Part shown: positions 16,673-25,648 of the stretch, one piece after another
Layout of the letters: the number at the start of each line of letters is the position of its first letter
How positions within the stretch are numbered: position 1 is the first letter of the stretch
Origin: Noviherbaspirillum autotrophicum
GTDB lineage: Bacteria > Pseudomonadota > Gammaproteobacteria > Burkholderiales > Burkholderiaceae_D
Direction: 5' to 3'
DNA length: 64,000 bases
Assembly: GCF_000818395.1 (NCBI RefSeq)
Contig: NZ_JWJG01000028.1
Location: forward strand, 1,076,565-1,140,564
The notes under the pieces: model-generated
Databases searched by the model: none
Seen by the model: only the letters and a program-made list of their open reading frames with translations
Told to the model about the DNA's origin: nothing
Made by a program: the position numbers and the translations under genes

Positions 16673-16688
16673 GGTACTGAGCAGTACC
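16673..16688. promoter_or_regulatory. TetR operator 2
   Basis: GGTACT-GAGC-AGTACC, with arms identical to operator 1. The centres are 42 bases apart, four helical turns, so bound dimers would lie on the same face of the DNA. It ends 45 bases before the hydrolase start codon. Confidence 0.7.
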
Positions 16689-16733
16689 ATTTCCGATGCC
16701 GAAGAATAATGTGCAATAAATGGGGACTCCATC

Positions 16734-17552
16734 ATGACCGACCTCGTCGTGCGCCGCCTGCTGATCGATCTTGAAACGCCGTTTGAACGCCACTGGCATG
16801 GCGGGGATGCGTTCCGCTCCGCGTTTTTCAATGCGCTGTCGATGAGCTTCCCGGTCGGCGAGCAGTTCTTCATCGATGCGGTGCGCAACGGCTTCAAGGC
16901 GCTGCCGCTCCATAAGCAGGAACACTTCCGCAAAGAGGTGCAGGGCTTTGTTGGCCAGGAAGCAACGCATCGCCGCCTGCATGGCCTGTTCAACGGCCAC
17001 CTTGAACAGCAGGGGCTGCAGAATGCGTGGGGACCGCGCGCCCTGAAACGCCAGAAGCTGATCGAGGGGCTCGATCCGCGGCATGCGCTGGCCATCACCA
17101 CCGGCTATGAGCACTTCACGGCGATTTTTGCCGACTGGATGTTGCGCAACCATGACTTGCTGGATGGTGCCGAGCCACGCCTGAAAACCTTGTGGCTGTG
17201 GCACAGCGCCGAGGAGTCCGAACACAAGAGCACCGCGTTTGACCTGTACTATGCGCTGGGCGGGTCGCATGACCGCCGCCTCGCCTGGTTCCGCCGCGCG
17301 ACCTTCTTCTTCCTGACCGATGTACTGCGCCAGACCATGAACAACCTGCAGCGCGACGGCACGCTGTGGCAATGGCGCACCTGGAAGAGCGGCGCTAGCT
17401 ACCTGTTCGGCAAGCGCGGCGTGCTGCGGCAATCCTATCGGGCGTGGCGCGAGTATTTCCGAAAGGATTTCCATCCGTCGCAGCAAGAGAGCGACCTGTC
17501 GCGCCGTTGGCTGGAAAGCAATTCCAGAAACTTCTCCGTAGTCGGCGCCTGA
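16734..17552 (+). CDS. Predicted metal-dependent hydrolase (PF10118/COG3687 family)
   Basis: 272 residues. His/Glu-rich helices suit a ferritin-like dinuclear metal site: GQEATHRRLH, GYEHFTAIFADWML and LWLWHSAEESEHKSTAFDLY. Family members are annotated only as predicted metal-dependent hydrolases and the substrate is unknown. ATG at 16734 follows GGGGAC. It is divergent from the TetR gene with two shared operators, so it is very probably the regulator's main target and may be induced by a lipid-like or toxic substrate. Confidence 0.85.
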   Translation: MTDLVVRRLLIDLETPFERHWHGGDAFRSAFFNALSMSFPVGEQFFIDAVRNGFKALPLHKQEHFRKEVQGFVGQEATHRRLHGLFNGHLEQQGLQNAWGPRALKRQKLIEGLDPRHALAITTGYEHFTAIFADWMLRNHDLLDGAEPRLKTLWLWHSAEESEHKSTAFDLYYALGGSHDRRLAWFRRATFFFLTDVLRQTMNNLQRDGTLWQWRTWKSGASYLFGKRGVLRQSYRAWREYFRKDFHPSQQESDLSRRWLESNSRNFSVVGA

Positions 17553-17647
17553 TCGCCTCTTTTTCCTTGCCCTGTCCTATCTCAGGATGCCCGGCCGGCC
17601 CGATTGCATAATCGTCGGGTCTTTTTACTCTTCGCATACCACTGGAT

Positions 17648-18541
17648 ATGGACAGGCAGGCGCAGCCGCTTACCTTTTTTCGGCGCGTGCGCGCGCTCGC
17701 CCTGTGCGCCGTCGAGCAATGGTTTGCCGACCGCGCTTCCAGCAAGGGCGCGGCGCTCGCCTACTACACCCTGTTTTCCCTGGCGCCGGTGCTGATCATG
17801 GTGCTGGCCATTGCCGGCGCCGTGTTCGGCGACGATGCGGCGCGCGGCGCCATCTTCGCGGAATTGAACGGACTGGTCGGGCCGGCGGGTGCCGAGGCGA
17901 TCCAGCTGCTGCTTGCCAATGCGCGCAATCCGAAGGCCGGCGCCATCGCGACCGTCTCGGCGGCCGTACTGCTGTTCGTCGGCGCTACTACGGTGTTCAG
18001 CGAGCTGAAGGACAGCCTCGACGACATCTGGCGCGTGCCGCGCACGCACCAGTCGGGGATCATGGCCTTCGTGCGCACCCGCCTGCTGTCGTTCAGCCTG
18101 ATCCTCGTGCTCGCTTTCCTGCTGCTGGTGTCGCTGACGGTCAATGCCGCGCTGGGCGCATTGCAAAAATACCTCGGCGGCTTCTGGGATGGCAGCGGCG
18201 GCATCCTGGTGCCGGTGTCGTCGCTCCTGTCGTTTGCGGTGATCGCCGCGCTGTTTGCCGCCATCTTCAAGCTGCTGCCGCAAACCCGCCTGCCGTGGCG
18301 CGACGTCGCCATCGGCGCGATCGGTACCGCCGCCCTGTTCACCGTCGGCAAGAACCTGATCGGACTGTATCTCGGCAACAGCAACATTGCGACCAGCTAT
18401 GGCGCCGCCAGCTCGGTCGTCGTGCTGATGCTGTGGGTGTATTACTCGGCGCAGATTTTTTTCCTCGGCGCCGAATTCACACGGCAGTACGCGCTGTGGT
18501 TCGGCAGCCTGCGCGACACGCCACGCAACCCGCCGCCGTAA
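17648..18541 (+). CDS. YihY/BrkB family inner membrane protein
   Basis: 297 residues with about six hydrophobic segments. Family marks: ASKGAALAYYTLFSLAPVLIMVLAIAG near the N-terminus, TVFSELKDSLDDIWRV in the middle, and YGAASSVVVLMLWVYYSAQIFFLGAEFTR at the C-terminus. Once annotated as ribonuclease BN; now treated as a membrane protein of uncertain, possibly export-related function. It converges with the HD-GYP gene, with only nine bases between the stops. Confidence 0.9.
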   Translation: MDRQAQPLTFFRRVRALALCAVEQWFADRASSKGAALAYYTLFSLAPVLIMVLAIAGAVFGDDAARGAIFAELNGLVGPAGAEAIQLLLANARNPKAGAIATVSAAVLLFVGATTVFSELKDSLDDIWRVPRTHQSGIMAFVRTRLLSFSLILVLAFLLLVSLTVNAALGALQKYLGGFWDGSGGILVPVSSLLSFAVIAALFAAIFKLLPQTRLPWRDVAIGAIGTAALFTVGKNLIGLYLGNSNIATSYGAASSVVVLMLWVYYSAQIFFLGAEFTRQYALWFGSLRDTPRNPPP

Positions 18542-18550
18542 GCGGCGCGC

Positions 18551-20179
18551 TTATGGCACGTACCCCGGAATCCGGCTCTCGTCGACTTCGTCGATCTGCG
18601 CCGGGTCCATGAAGCGCCGCGCGTATTGCAGGTACACCTTCTCGCGCACGAACACGTCGAATAGGTCGGGGTCGATATGGTCGCGCACGCAAAAGCCGCC
18701 CAGGATCTGCAGCGATTCGCTCAGCGTCTTGCCCTTCTTGTACGGGCGGTCCTTGGCGGTCAGCGCCTCGAAGATATCGGCAATCGCCATCATGCGCGCC
18801 TGCACCGGCATCTGGTCGCCGCGCAGCCCGCGCGGATAGCCCTTGCCGTCCATGCGCTCGTGGTGGCCACCGGCGTATGCCGGCACGTTCTGCAAATGCT
18901 TCGGCCACGGCAGCGCTTCCAGCATGCGGATGGTGACGGAAATGTGATTGTTGATGATGTCGCGTTCGGCCGCGTTGAGCGTGCCGGCGCGTATCGTCAG
19001 GTTCTCGATTTCATCTGCATCCAGCAGGTCGCGCTCGTTGCCGTCGGGGCCGATCCAGCGCCGTTTCGCGATGTCGTTCACGCGCTGCTGGTCCTGCGGC
19101 GACATCGCCTCGGACCCGATATTGGCGCGGCGCAGGAAGTCGCGCTCCTCGTCCAGGCAAACCAGCTCCCGCGACAGCAGCGCGTCAATCTCCCCGTGGC
19201 GCCGCGCGTCGCCGCCGACAGTCAGTTTTTCCTTCAATGCGCGGATTTCGGCATCGCGCTTCAATACCTCGAAGCGGGTGTCGACCGTGTGGATGCGGTC
19301 GACGATGGTTTCCAGCTTGGTGCTCTTTTCGACCACGTGCACCGGCGTGGTGATCTTGCCGCAGTCGTGCAGCAGGCCGGCCAGCCACAACTGCTTGCGG
19401 TCGCGCTCGCGCATCGTGAATTCCGCGAAAGGGCCGCGTCCGGTGCGATGCACCGCGTCGGCCAACATCATGGTCAGTTCCGGCACATGCTCGCAGTGGC
19501 GGCCGGTGTGCGGCGACTTTTCATCGATGCCGATGTTGATCAGTTTGACAAAGGATTCGAACAGATTTTCCAGCAGCGCGATCAGCTGCTGGTTGGTGAT
19601 CGCGATGGCGGCCTGCGACGCCAGCGCTTCGATCAGCCGCTGGTCGGTTTCGGAAAAAGCGCAGGTCTTGCCGGTCGCCGGATCGGTCGCATTGATCAGC
19701 TGCAGCACGCCGATCAGCTCGCCTTCATGATCCTGCATCGGCACAGTCAGAAACGATTGCGAGTGATAGCCGTAGGCCTGGTCGAACTTGCGCATCCCGG
19801 AGAAGTTGAAGACATCCACCTGGTAGACATCCTGGATGTTGACCGAGAGGCCGGTGTTGGCCGCATAGGCCGCGACCGCTCCCAGGTTCTCGCCACCCGA
19901 CGCCGTAAACAGCGGGATGTTCGGGATGTCGACCGCGTTGCCGCTTGCGCCGCCCTGGTACATGCCGAGCGAATCGTTGATCGAGATGTGGAAGCACAGG
20001 CCTGTCCGGTCGGCGCTGACCCGGTACAAGGTGCCGCCGTCGGCATGCGTCATGTCCTTGGCCGCGCGCAGGATACGCTCGAGCAGCTGGCCCGTGTCGC
20101 GGTTGCGGCTCAGTTCCAGGCTCAGGTCGGTCAGCTGCTCGAGCCGCCTGGCGATGTCGGAATGCGTCAGTTCTGCCAT
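18551..20179 (-). CDS. GAF and HD-GYP domain protein, candidate c-di-GMP phosphodiesterase
   Basis: 542 residues from ATG 20179 (a GTG at 20194 would add five). The GAF domain spans about residues 15-190. The HD part follows: HTGRHCEHVPEL and LAGLLHDCGKI (near 270). The HD-GYP hallmark HHERMDGKGYPRGL lies near 436, and IADIFEALTAKDRPYKKGKT follows. The insertion between HD and GYP is longer than usual and carries charged helices. The key motifs are intact, so hydrolysis of cyclic di-GMP is likely. The GAF domain should sense a small ligand; the next genes encode another cyclic-nucleotide enzyme candidate and another GAF protein. Confidence 0.9.
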   Translation of the reverse strand: MAELTHSDIARRLEQLTDLSLELSRNRDTGQLLERILRAAKDMTHADGGTLYRVSADRTGLCFHISINDSLGMYQGGASGNAVDIPNIPLFTASGGENLGAVAAYAANTGLSVNIQDVYQVDVFNFSGMRKFDQAYGYHSQSFLTVPMQDHEGELIGVLQLINATDPATGKTCAFSETDQRLIEALASQAAIAITNQQLIALLENLFESFVKLINIGIDEKSPHTGRHCEHVPELTMMLADAVHRTGRGPFAEFTMRERDRKQLWLAGLLHDCGKITTPVHVVEKSTKLETIVDRIHTVDTRFEVLKRDAEIRALKEKLTVGGDARRHGEIDALLSRELVCLDEERDFLRRANIGSEAMSPQDQQRVNDIAKRRWIGPDGNERDLLDADEIENLTIRAGTLNAAERDIINNHISVTIRMLEALPWPKHLQNVPAYAGGHHERMDGKGYPRGLRGDQMPVQARMMAIADIFEALTAKDRPYKKGKTLSESLQILGGFCVRDHIDPDLFDVFVREKVYLQYARRFMDPAQIDEVDESRIPGYVP

Positions 20180-20263
20180 GGGTTCTTCGGACACTGCCGC
20201 ATGAGGGATGATTGGATATGCATCTGCTGGTCTTATTGTTTTTTCGGCAATGCCGTCGTTCGC

Positions 20264-21031
20264 TCAGAAAGTGAATGTGTCGCCGCACTGCAGCGCCCTG
20301 AGCGGGCGGCCGCCGGCAGCCGCCTTGAGTTCAGCCATGATCGCGTCCTCCTGCCCCGGCTTGAGGTGGTAGATCAGGAATTTGGTCGCATGCGGCATCG
20401 CAGCGATGTCGTCGAGCAGCGCCTGCGGGCAGAAATGCATGGATTTCCTTGCCAGTTCCGCTTCCCCATTCGGGAAGGAGCAATCGACGACCACCGTGCT
20501 CAGCCTGTGCTGTTCCAGCAGCGCGCGCCACAGTTCCGGCGTGCTGCTCATGTCGCCGGAAAACAGGAAACCGTCGCGCTCGTTCTGCACCCGGTAGGCA
20601 ACTGCGCCCGGCATGTGGTTGACCGGGTGGGAAGTGATCGTGCGGGCGCCGAGCCGGATGGCCTCGCCCGGGACGAACGGCGCCCAGCGAAGGACCGGCG
20701 CTTGCGCGCTGGGGATGACGGAAAAATCGGGCCACAGCACCCAGTTGAACAGATGCTGCTGCAGCGCGGCGATCACGTCGCCGGAAGCGTGGACGGTCAC
20801 CGCAGTGCTGCGCCGGCCCACCACCGAATCGGCCAGCAGTGCCAGGCCGGCGACATGGTCGAGGTGGCTGTGGGTGAGGAACACATGATCGATGGCGGCG
20901 AGTTGTTCGACGTCCAGATTCGTGACACCGGTTCCCGCATCGAGCAGGATGTCGTCATCGACGCGCAGACAAGTCGTGAACCGCTGCTGCCCGCCGATCC
21001 CGCCGGCGCAGCCGAGCACGTGCAGCTTCAT
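20264..21031 (-). CDS. MBL-fold hydrolase, class II cyclic-nucleotide phosphodiesterase-like
   Basis: 255 residues. The metallo-beta-lactamase metal motif is HVFLTHSHLDHVAGLALLADS, with further ligands in TSHPVNHMPGAVAYR, FLFSGDMSSTPEL and KFLIYHLKPGQ. The start MKLHVLGCAGGIGGQQRFTTCLRVDDDILLDAGTG is typical of the class II 3',5'-cyclic nucleotide phosphodiesterase family. ATG at 21031 has GAGG upstream. cAMP is the most likely substrate. It follows the same strand as the HD-GYP gene, which starts 85 bases downstream of its stop. Confidence 0.8.
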   Translation of the reverse strand: MKLHVLGCAGGIGGQQRFTTCLRVDDDILLDAGTGVTNLDVEQLAAIDHVFLTHSHLDHVAGLALLADSVVGRRSTAVTVHASGDVIAALQQHLFNWVLWPDFSVIPSAQAPVLRWAPFVPGEAIRLGARTITSHPVNHMPGAVAYRVQNERDGFLFSGDMSSTPELWRALLEQHRLSTVVVDCSFPNGEAELARKSMHFCPQALLDDIAAMPHATKFLIYHLKPGQEDAIMAELKAAAGGRPLRALQCGDTFTF

Positions 21032-21271
21032 GCGCGCCTCGTGCCACGCGCGCGTGTTCGCGCTGCACCGGCGCGCGCCGGAGAAAGTACCGCCATCCTG
21101 TCCTCCCATTGATGTTTTTTTGGATTGTAGACCGATTCCCGCGAATGTAGATCTATCCCGGCGGCCCCGGCAAAATGCGCCAATCTTCCATGCACCATTT
21201 TTACAACGGGAACTATAATTGAAAGCCGCCGCCTGCGGCGCCCCTGCCCGATGAAAACTGGATAAGACGAG

Positions 21272-23632
21272 ATGAGCGCGGTCCCTGCAAACGGTACTCA
21301 GGATGAGGTCAACAACCGCCTGAATTTTTTCAAGAAACTCCAGGCCGTCACCAACAAGATCCATTCCACCAGCAACGTCGACGAGATCATGCTCGACCTG
21401 TCGCAGGATATCTGCGACCTGTTCAACTGTGACCGGCTGACGATCTACGCGGTGGCCGAAGACAAGAGCTCGATCGTATCGAAGGTCAAGACCGGCCTGA
21501 ACTCGGTCAACCAGCTCAGGCTGGCGGTCTCCGACAAGAGCGTGGCAGGCTATGTCGCGCTGACGCGGCGTGTGGTCAATATCCGCGACGTGTACGACGA
21601 CGCCGAACTGAAGTCGCACTCGCCGGAGCTGCACTTCCTGCGTGAAGTCGACCGCCGCACCGGCTACCGCACCAGGCAGATGCTAGTCGCGCCCGTCGTC
21701 GACGAGCGCAGCGGCGAACTGCAGGGCGTGGTCCAGCTCATCAACAACCGCGACGGCACCACCTTCTCCGGCATTGCCGAGGAAGGCATCAGGGAGTTGT
21801 GCAAGACGCTCGCCATCGCCTACGCGCAGCGCCTGCGCCCGGCATCCGTAGTGCGCTCGAAGTACGACCAGCTCGTCGCGGAAGCGGTGCTGTCGGCGCC
21901 CGAGCTGGAGCTGGCTACCCGCTCGGCGCGGCGCAAGAACGACGACATCGAGCAGGTGCTGGTGCGCGATTTCCAGGTCAGGTTGCCGGCCATCGGACAG
22001 GCGCTCTCGAAATTCTTCGGCGTGCCGTACGAGCCCTTCAAGGCGGACCGCATCAAGCCGGCGGACCTGCTGCGCAATCTCAAGCGCGAATACGTCGAGC
22101 AAAGCCACTGGCTGCCGGTGGAGGAAGGACCGGAAGGCATCGTGGTGCTCGCCACGGACCCGGAACAGGTAAGGAGCGCGCGCGTGATCGGCGACGTGTT
22201 CCCGAAAAAGAAACTGAGCTACCGGGTCACCACCAATGCCGAATTCCGGCAGACCATCGACCAGTTCTATGGCGCGGAAGCCGACATGGGATCGGTCGGC
22301 GACCTGCTGTCGGGGCTGGAGGAAGGCGACGAGGAAGGCGGCGAGCTGTCCGAATCGGACCTGTCGGCCGCCGCCGAAAACGAGCTGGTCAAGCTGGTCA
22401 ACAAGATCATCGTCGACGCCTACCGCCAGGGTGCGTCCGACATCCACATCGAGCCGCGCCCGGGCAAGGAAAAAACCGTCATTCGCTTCCGCAAGGACGG
22501 CTCGCTGGAACCCTATATCGAAATCCCGGCCAGCTACCGCAACGCGCTGACCGCGCGCATCAAGATCATGTGCGACCTCGACATTTCCGAGCGCCGCAAG
22601 CCGCAGGACGGCAAGATCAAGTTCAAGAAATACGCATCGCTCGACATCGAGCTGCGGGTGGCGACCATTCCGTCGGCCGGCGGCGTGGAAGACATCGTGA
22701 TGCGCATCCTGGCCGCGGGCGAACCGATCCCGCTCGACAAGCTGGGCGTGCTGCCGCATAACCTGGAGCGGCTCAAGAACACGGTGGGCAAGCCGTATGG
22801 CCTGTTCTTCGTGTGCGGACCGACCGGCTCCGGCAAGACCACCACGCTGCACTCGGTGCTCAATCATCTGAATACGCCCGACACCAAGATCTGGACCGCG
22901 GAAGACCCGGTCGAAATCACGCAGAAGGGCTTGCGCCAGGTGCAGGTGAACCGCAAGAGCGGCCTTGATTTCGCAACCGCGATGCGCGCCTTCCTGCGTG
23001 CCGATCCGGACGTGATCATGGTGGGCGAAATGCGCGACAAGGAAACGGTGGCAATGGGCATCGAAGCCTCGCTCACCGGCCACCTGGTGTTCTCCACGCT
23101 GCACACCAACAGCGCGCCGGAATCGATCGTGCGTCTGCTGGACATGGGCATGGATCCGTTCAACTTCGCCGACGCGCTGCTGGGCGTGCTGGCGCAGCGG
23201 CTGGCCAAGCGCCTGTGCGGGCACTGCAAGCTGGCCTACGAACCGGGTGCGGAAGAATTACAGCTGCTGCTATCGGAATATTGCGAGGAACTGCGCAACA
23301 CCGAGCGCTTCCGCGAAGACGAGAGCGCCGCAAAAGACCAGGTCCTAGCCGGATGGCAGAAGCGTTACGCCGACGGCCAGGGCAAGTTCAAGCTGTACAA
23401 GGCCGTCGGCTGCGAGCAGTGCAATGGCGGCTACAAGGGCCGCGTCGGCCTGCACGAACTGATGATCGGCACCGACCGCCTGAAGCGCCTGATCCAGGAA
23501 CACAGCCGGGTTGCGGTGATGCTCGCCGCCGCACTCGAAGACGGCATGCTGACGCTGAAGATGGACGGGATCGAAAAGGTCTTGTCGGGCATGACCGACA
23601 TCAAGCAGGTGCGCGCGGTCTGCATCAAGTAG
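21272..23632 (+). CDS. GAF-fused GspE/PilB-type secretion ATPase
   Basis: 786 residues, longer than ordinary PilB (about 570). An N-terminal GAF domain (about residues 15-190) is followed by a MshEN-like segment (about 200-340) and the T2SSE ATPase. Walker A GPTGSGKTT is at about 516-524, the Asp/His boxes are intact, Walker B is in DPDVIMVGEMRD. A tetracysteine zinc site is formed by CGHCK (about 649) and CEQCNGGYKGR (about 713). Such ATPases drive type II secretion or type IV pilus extension. No pilin, platform or secretin gene is nearby, so it is an orphan. The GAF fusion suggests ligand control of the motor. Confidence 0.9.
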   Translation: MSAVPANGTQDEVNNRLNFFKKLQAVTNKIHSTSNVDEIMLDLSQDICDLFNCDRLTIYAVAEDKSSIVSKVKTGLNSVNQLRLAVSDKSVAGYVALTRRVVNIRDVYDDAELKSHSPELHFLREVDRRTGYRTRQMLVAPVVDERSGELQGVVQLINNRDGTTFSGIAEEGIRELCKTLAIAYAQRLRPASVVRSKYDQLVAEAVLSAPELELATRSARRKNDDIEQVLVRDFQVRLPAIGQALSKFFGVPYEPFKADRIKPADLLRNLKREYVEQSHWLPVEEGPEGIVVLATDPEQVRSARVIGDVFPKKKLSYRVTTNAEFRQTIDQFYGAEADMGSVGDLLSGLEEGDEEGGELSESDLSAAAENELVKLVNKIIVDAYRQGASDIHIEPRPGKEKTVIRFRKDGSLEPYIEIPASYRNALTARIKIMCDLDISERRKPQDGKIKFKKYASLDIELRVATIPSAGGVEDIVMRILAAGEPIPLDKLGVLPHNLERLKNTVGKPYGLFFVCGPTGSGKTTTLHSVLNHLNTPDTKIWTAEDPVEITQKGLRQVQVNRKSGLDFATAMRAFLRADPDVIMVGEMRDKETVAMGIEASLTGHLVFSTLHTNSAPESIVRLLDMGMDPFNFADALLGVLAQRLAKRLCGHCKLAYEPGAEELQLLLSEYCEELRNTERFREDESAAKDQVLAGWQKRYADGQGKFKLYKAVGCEQCNGGYKGRVGLHELMIGTDRLKRLIQEHSRVAVMLAAALEDGMLTLKMDGIEKVLSGMTDIKQVRAVCIK

Positions 23633-23639
23633 GCGCCGC

Positions 23640-24458
23640 TTACTCCCGCTGCCCCGCCAGTGCAGCCGTCTCGCGGCGCGCCGGATCCGGAGCGGCGGCA
23701 ATATAGGCCTGGTAGGCGTTCGCAAACGCCGCCTTCGTCATCGGCTGCCGGTCTTCCAGCGCCGACTCGATCATCCGGTAAAAATGCCGCACGATGTCGG
23801 GATAGGCGGCGTCGATCGGATGCAGGCTGATGCGCAACAGCGGATTATCCTGCAGAGAACGCGACAGCACGGCGTTCCAGCCGCGCGACATGTGCCGCCG
23901 CCACGAACTGCGCACCGTGTATACCAGGCTTTGCGAGCGCAGCGCGCAATCACTGCGCAAGAGGTGAAAGCGGCGCAGGGTCGTGGTGTAGGAGAACGGG
24001 AAGTCGGCCAGCGCCCGCCATCCGCCCTCGCCCATCAGCCATGCCGGCGCAACGAACCCCTCCAGCGGCCAGCCGCGCTGGGCGAACCAGTCGCATCCGA
24101 GCTGCAGGCGGCGCCGCGCTTCGGTGCTGTCGATCGCGTAGAACTCGCCTTCGCGCCGGGTGTAAATTTCGCGCACCACGCTGTCGCGCCAGCCTTCTGC
24201 CCGCGGCGCTTCGTCGAGATGGGTATAGCCGTGCAGCACCAGTTCGTCGCCGCGCGCGAGGCGATATTCGAGCGCCCGTTCGAAGCGCCGGTTGCAGGCG
24301 TGCCGCTGGCGGTGATAGGCCGGCACCACCAGGAGGCTGACCGGAATGTCGGCGACGGAACGGACCGCGCGCAACAGCCGCTCGCACTGCAGCCAGGTGG
24401 CGGGCGCAACATCGTGAATCGACACGCACACGGCGCGCAGCGGCTCAGTCCGGTGCAT
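23640..24458 (-). CDS. DUF2334 polysaccharide deacetylase-like protein
   Basis: 272 residues. Deacetylase-fold motifs: AVCVSIHDVAPATW with the metal-binding Asp, ELVLHGYTHLDE (HxxxH-like) and FVAPAWLMGEGGW. No signal peptide, so probably cytoplasmic. Its start lies inside the end of the glycosyltransferase gene (14-base overlap), so the two are translated together. It probably removes an acyl group from a sugar or glycolipid made by the partner. Confidence 0.85.
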   Translation of the reverse strand: MHRTEPLRAVCVSIHDVAPATWLQCERLLRAVRSVADIPVSLLVVPAYHRQRHACNRRFERALEYRLARGDELVLHGYTHLDEAPRAEGWRDSVVREIYTRREGEFYAIDSTEARRRLQLGCDWFAQRGWPLEGFVAPAWLMGEGGWRALADFPFSYTTTLRRFHLLRSDCALRSQSLVYTVRSSWRRHMSRGWNAVLSRSLQDNPLLRISLHPIDAAYPDIVRHFYRMIESALEDRQPMTKAAFANAYQAYIAAAPDPARRETAALAGQRE

Positions 24459-25578
24459 ACGAGCTTCCTACGCCGAACTCCACGTGGCGATGGGCGGCAA
24501 ACAGGCTGGCGTAATGGTGCATCAATTGCGGCACGATCCGGCTCCAGTCGTATTGGGCAACAGTCCTGCGGCGCGCATTGCGACCCATCGCATCGATGTC
24601 CCTTTCGTAGAGATGGCGGATGCCTTCGGCCAGTGCGGACGCACTGCCCGGGCGCACCAGCACGCCGGTGCTGTCGTCGATCAGTTCGCTGATGCCGCCG
24701 GCGTCGGCACCGACCACCGGTATGCCGCAGGCCATCGCTTCCAGCACGATCAGGCCAAAGGTTTCCTGGTCGCCGGGATGAACCAGCATGTCGCAGCTGG
24801 CGATCAGTCCAGCCAATGCGGCGGCGTCGGGCTGGAAAGGCAGGTAGGTCACGCGGCTGGCCGACGGCAGGGTGCCGCCGCTGCCGACCATGACCAGGTG
24901 ATAGGGATCGCCCAGGCGGCGCACTGCATCGAGCAGCAAGGGAAGCCGCTTTTCGCGCGTGAAGCGGCCGGCGTAAATGAGCAGCCGGGCCTCCTCCGGC
25001 AAGCCAAGTTCTTGCCGCAGCGCCGGATTCCTGCGCGCCGGGGAAAACGTCTGCGTGTCGACGCCCAGCGGCTGGTGGCGCGCCTGCGCGATGCCCATGT
25101 CGTGCAGCTGTCGTGTGACTGTCTGGCTGGGCGCAAGCACCATGTCGAAGTGACGGTAGAGCGAGCGCATGTAGCGATTGGCGAGGCGCTGCGCGGCGGG
25201 ACCGAAGCGATGCGCGATCAGGCGCGGCAAGTCGGAATGGCAAAAGCCGACGGTGGGCGTGCCGGTGCGGTCGCGCACGCGCAGTGCCGCCCACGCCAGC
25301 TGATACGGGTCGCCGACCTCGATTAAGTCCGGTTCCAACTGCTGGATTTTATGCGCAGCAATGCGGCATGACAGCGGCATACGGTAACCCTTGGCATAAG
25401 GAATCGGCAAGCTCGGCACGCCGATGAAGCGCGCGCCCTTGGCCTCGATCATGGATGGCGCGACCACAACATGCTCGATGCTTGTCTGCCGTGCCAGCCA
25501 GTTTCCTTTCGCAGTCAGGTAGGTGCGCACACCCCCGCTTTCCGCGGTATAAAACATCGTGACGTCGACAAAGCGCAA
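24445..25578 (-). CDS. Family 4-type glycosyltransferase (GT-B)
   Basis: 377 residues. N-terminal MRFVDVTMFYTAESGGVRTYLTAKGNWL, a typical acceptor-side start; C-terminal donor domain with YAGRFTREKRLPLLLDAVRRL and HPGDQETFGLIVLEAMACGIPVVG, carrying the E(x7)E motif. The start codon appears to be TTG at 25578, since homologues usually begin MRxVDVTMFY; an ATG seven codons inside is the alternative. Likely transfers a sugar onto a lipid or polysaccharide. Co-translated with the DUF2334 gene. Confidence 0.87.
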   Translation of the reverse strand: MRFVDVTMFYTAESGGVRTYLTAKGNWLARQTSIEHVVVAPSMIEAKGARFIGVPSLPIPYAKGYRMPLSCRIAAHKIQQLEPDLIEVGDPYQLAWAALRVRDRTGTPTVGFCHSDLPRLIAHRFGPAAQRLANRYMRSLYRHFDMVLAPSQTVTRQLHDMGIAQARHQPLGVDTQTFSPARRNPALRQELGLPEEARLLIYAGRFTREKRLPLLLDAVRRLGDPYHLVMVGSGGTLPSASRVTYLPFQPDAAALAGLIASCDMLVHPGDQETFGLIVLEAMACGIPVVGADAGGISELIDDSTGVLVRPGSASALAEGIRHLYERDIDAMGRNARRRTVAQYDWSRIVPQLMHHYASLFAAHRHVEFGVGSSYAPD

Positions 25579-25648
25579 TTTGGGATGGGCTGTTGATAGT
25601 CAATACAAACACCGTAGCCGATAATCCGCCACCTCAGGTTGAGGCGTC

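Noticed and set aside
18677..21112. 811-codon open frame on the plus strand across the HD-GYP and phosphodiesterase genes
   Set aside because: It spans two well-recognised genes in antisense, has shadow-like composition and no ribosome binding site.
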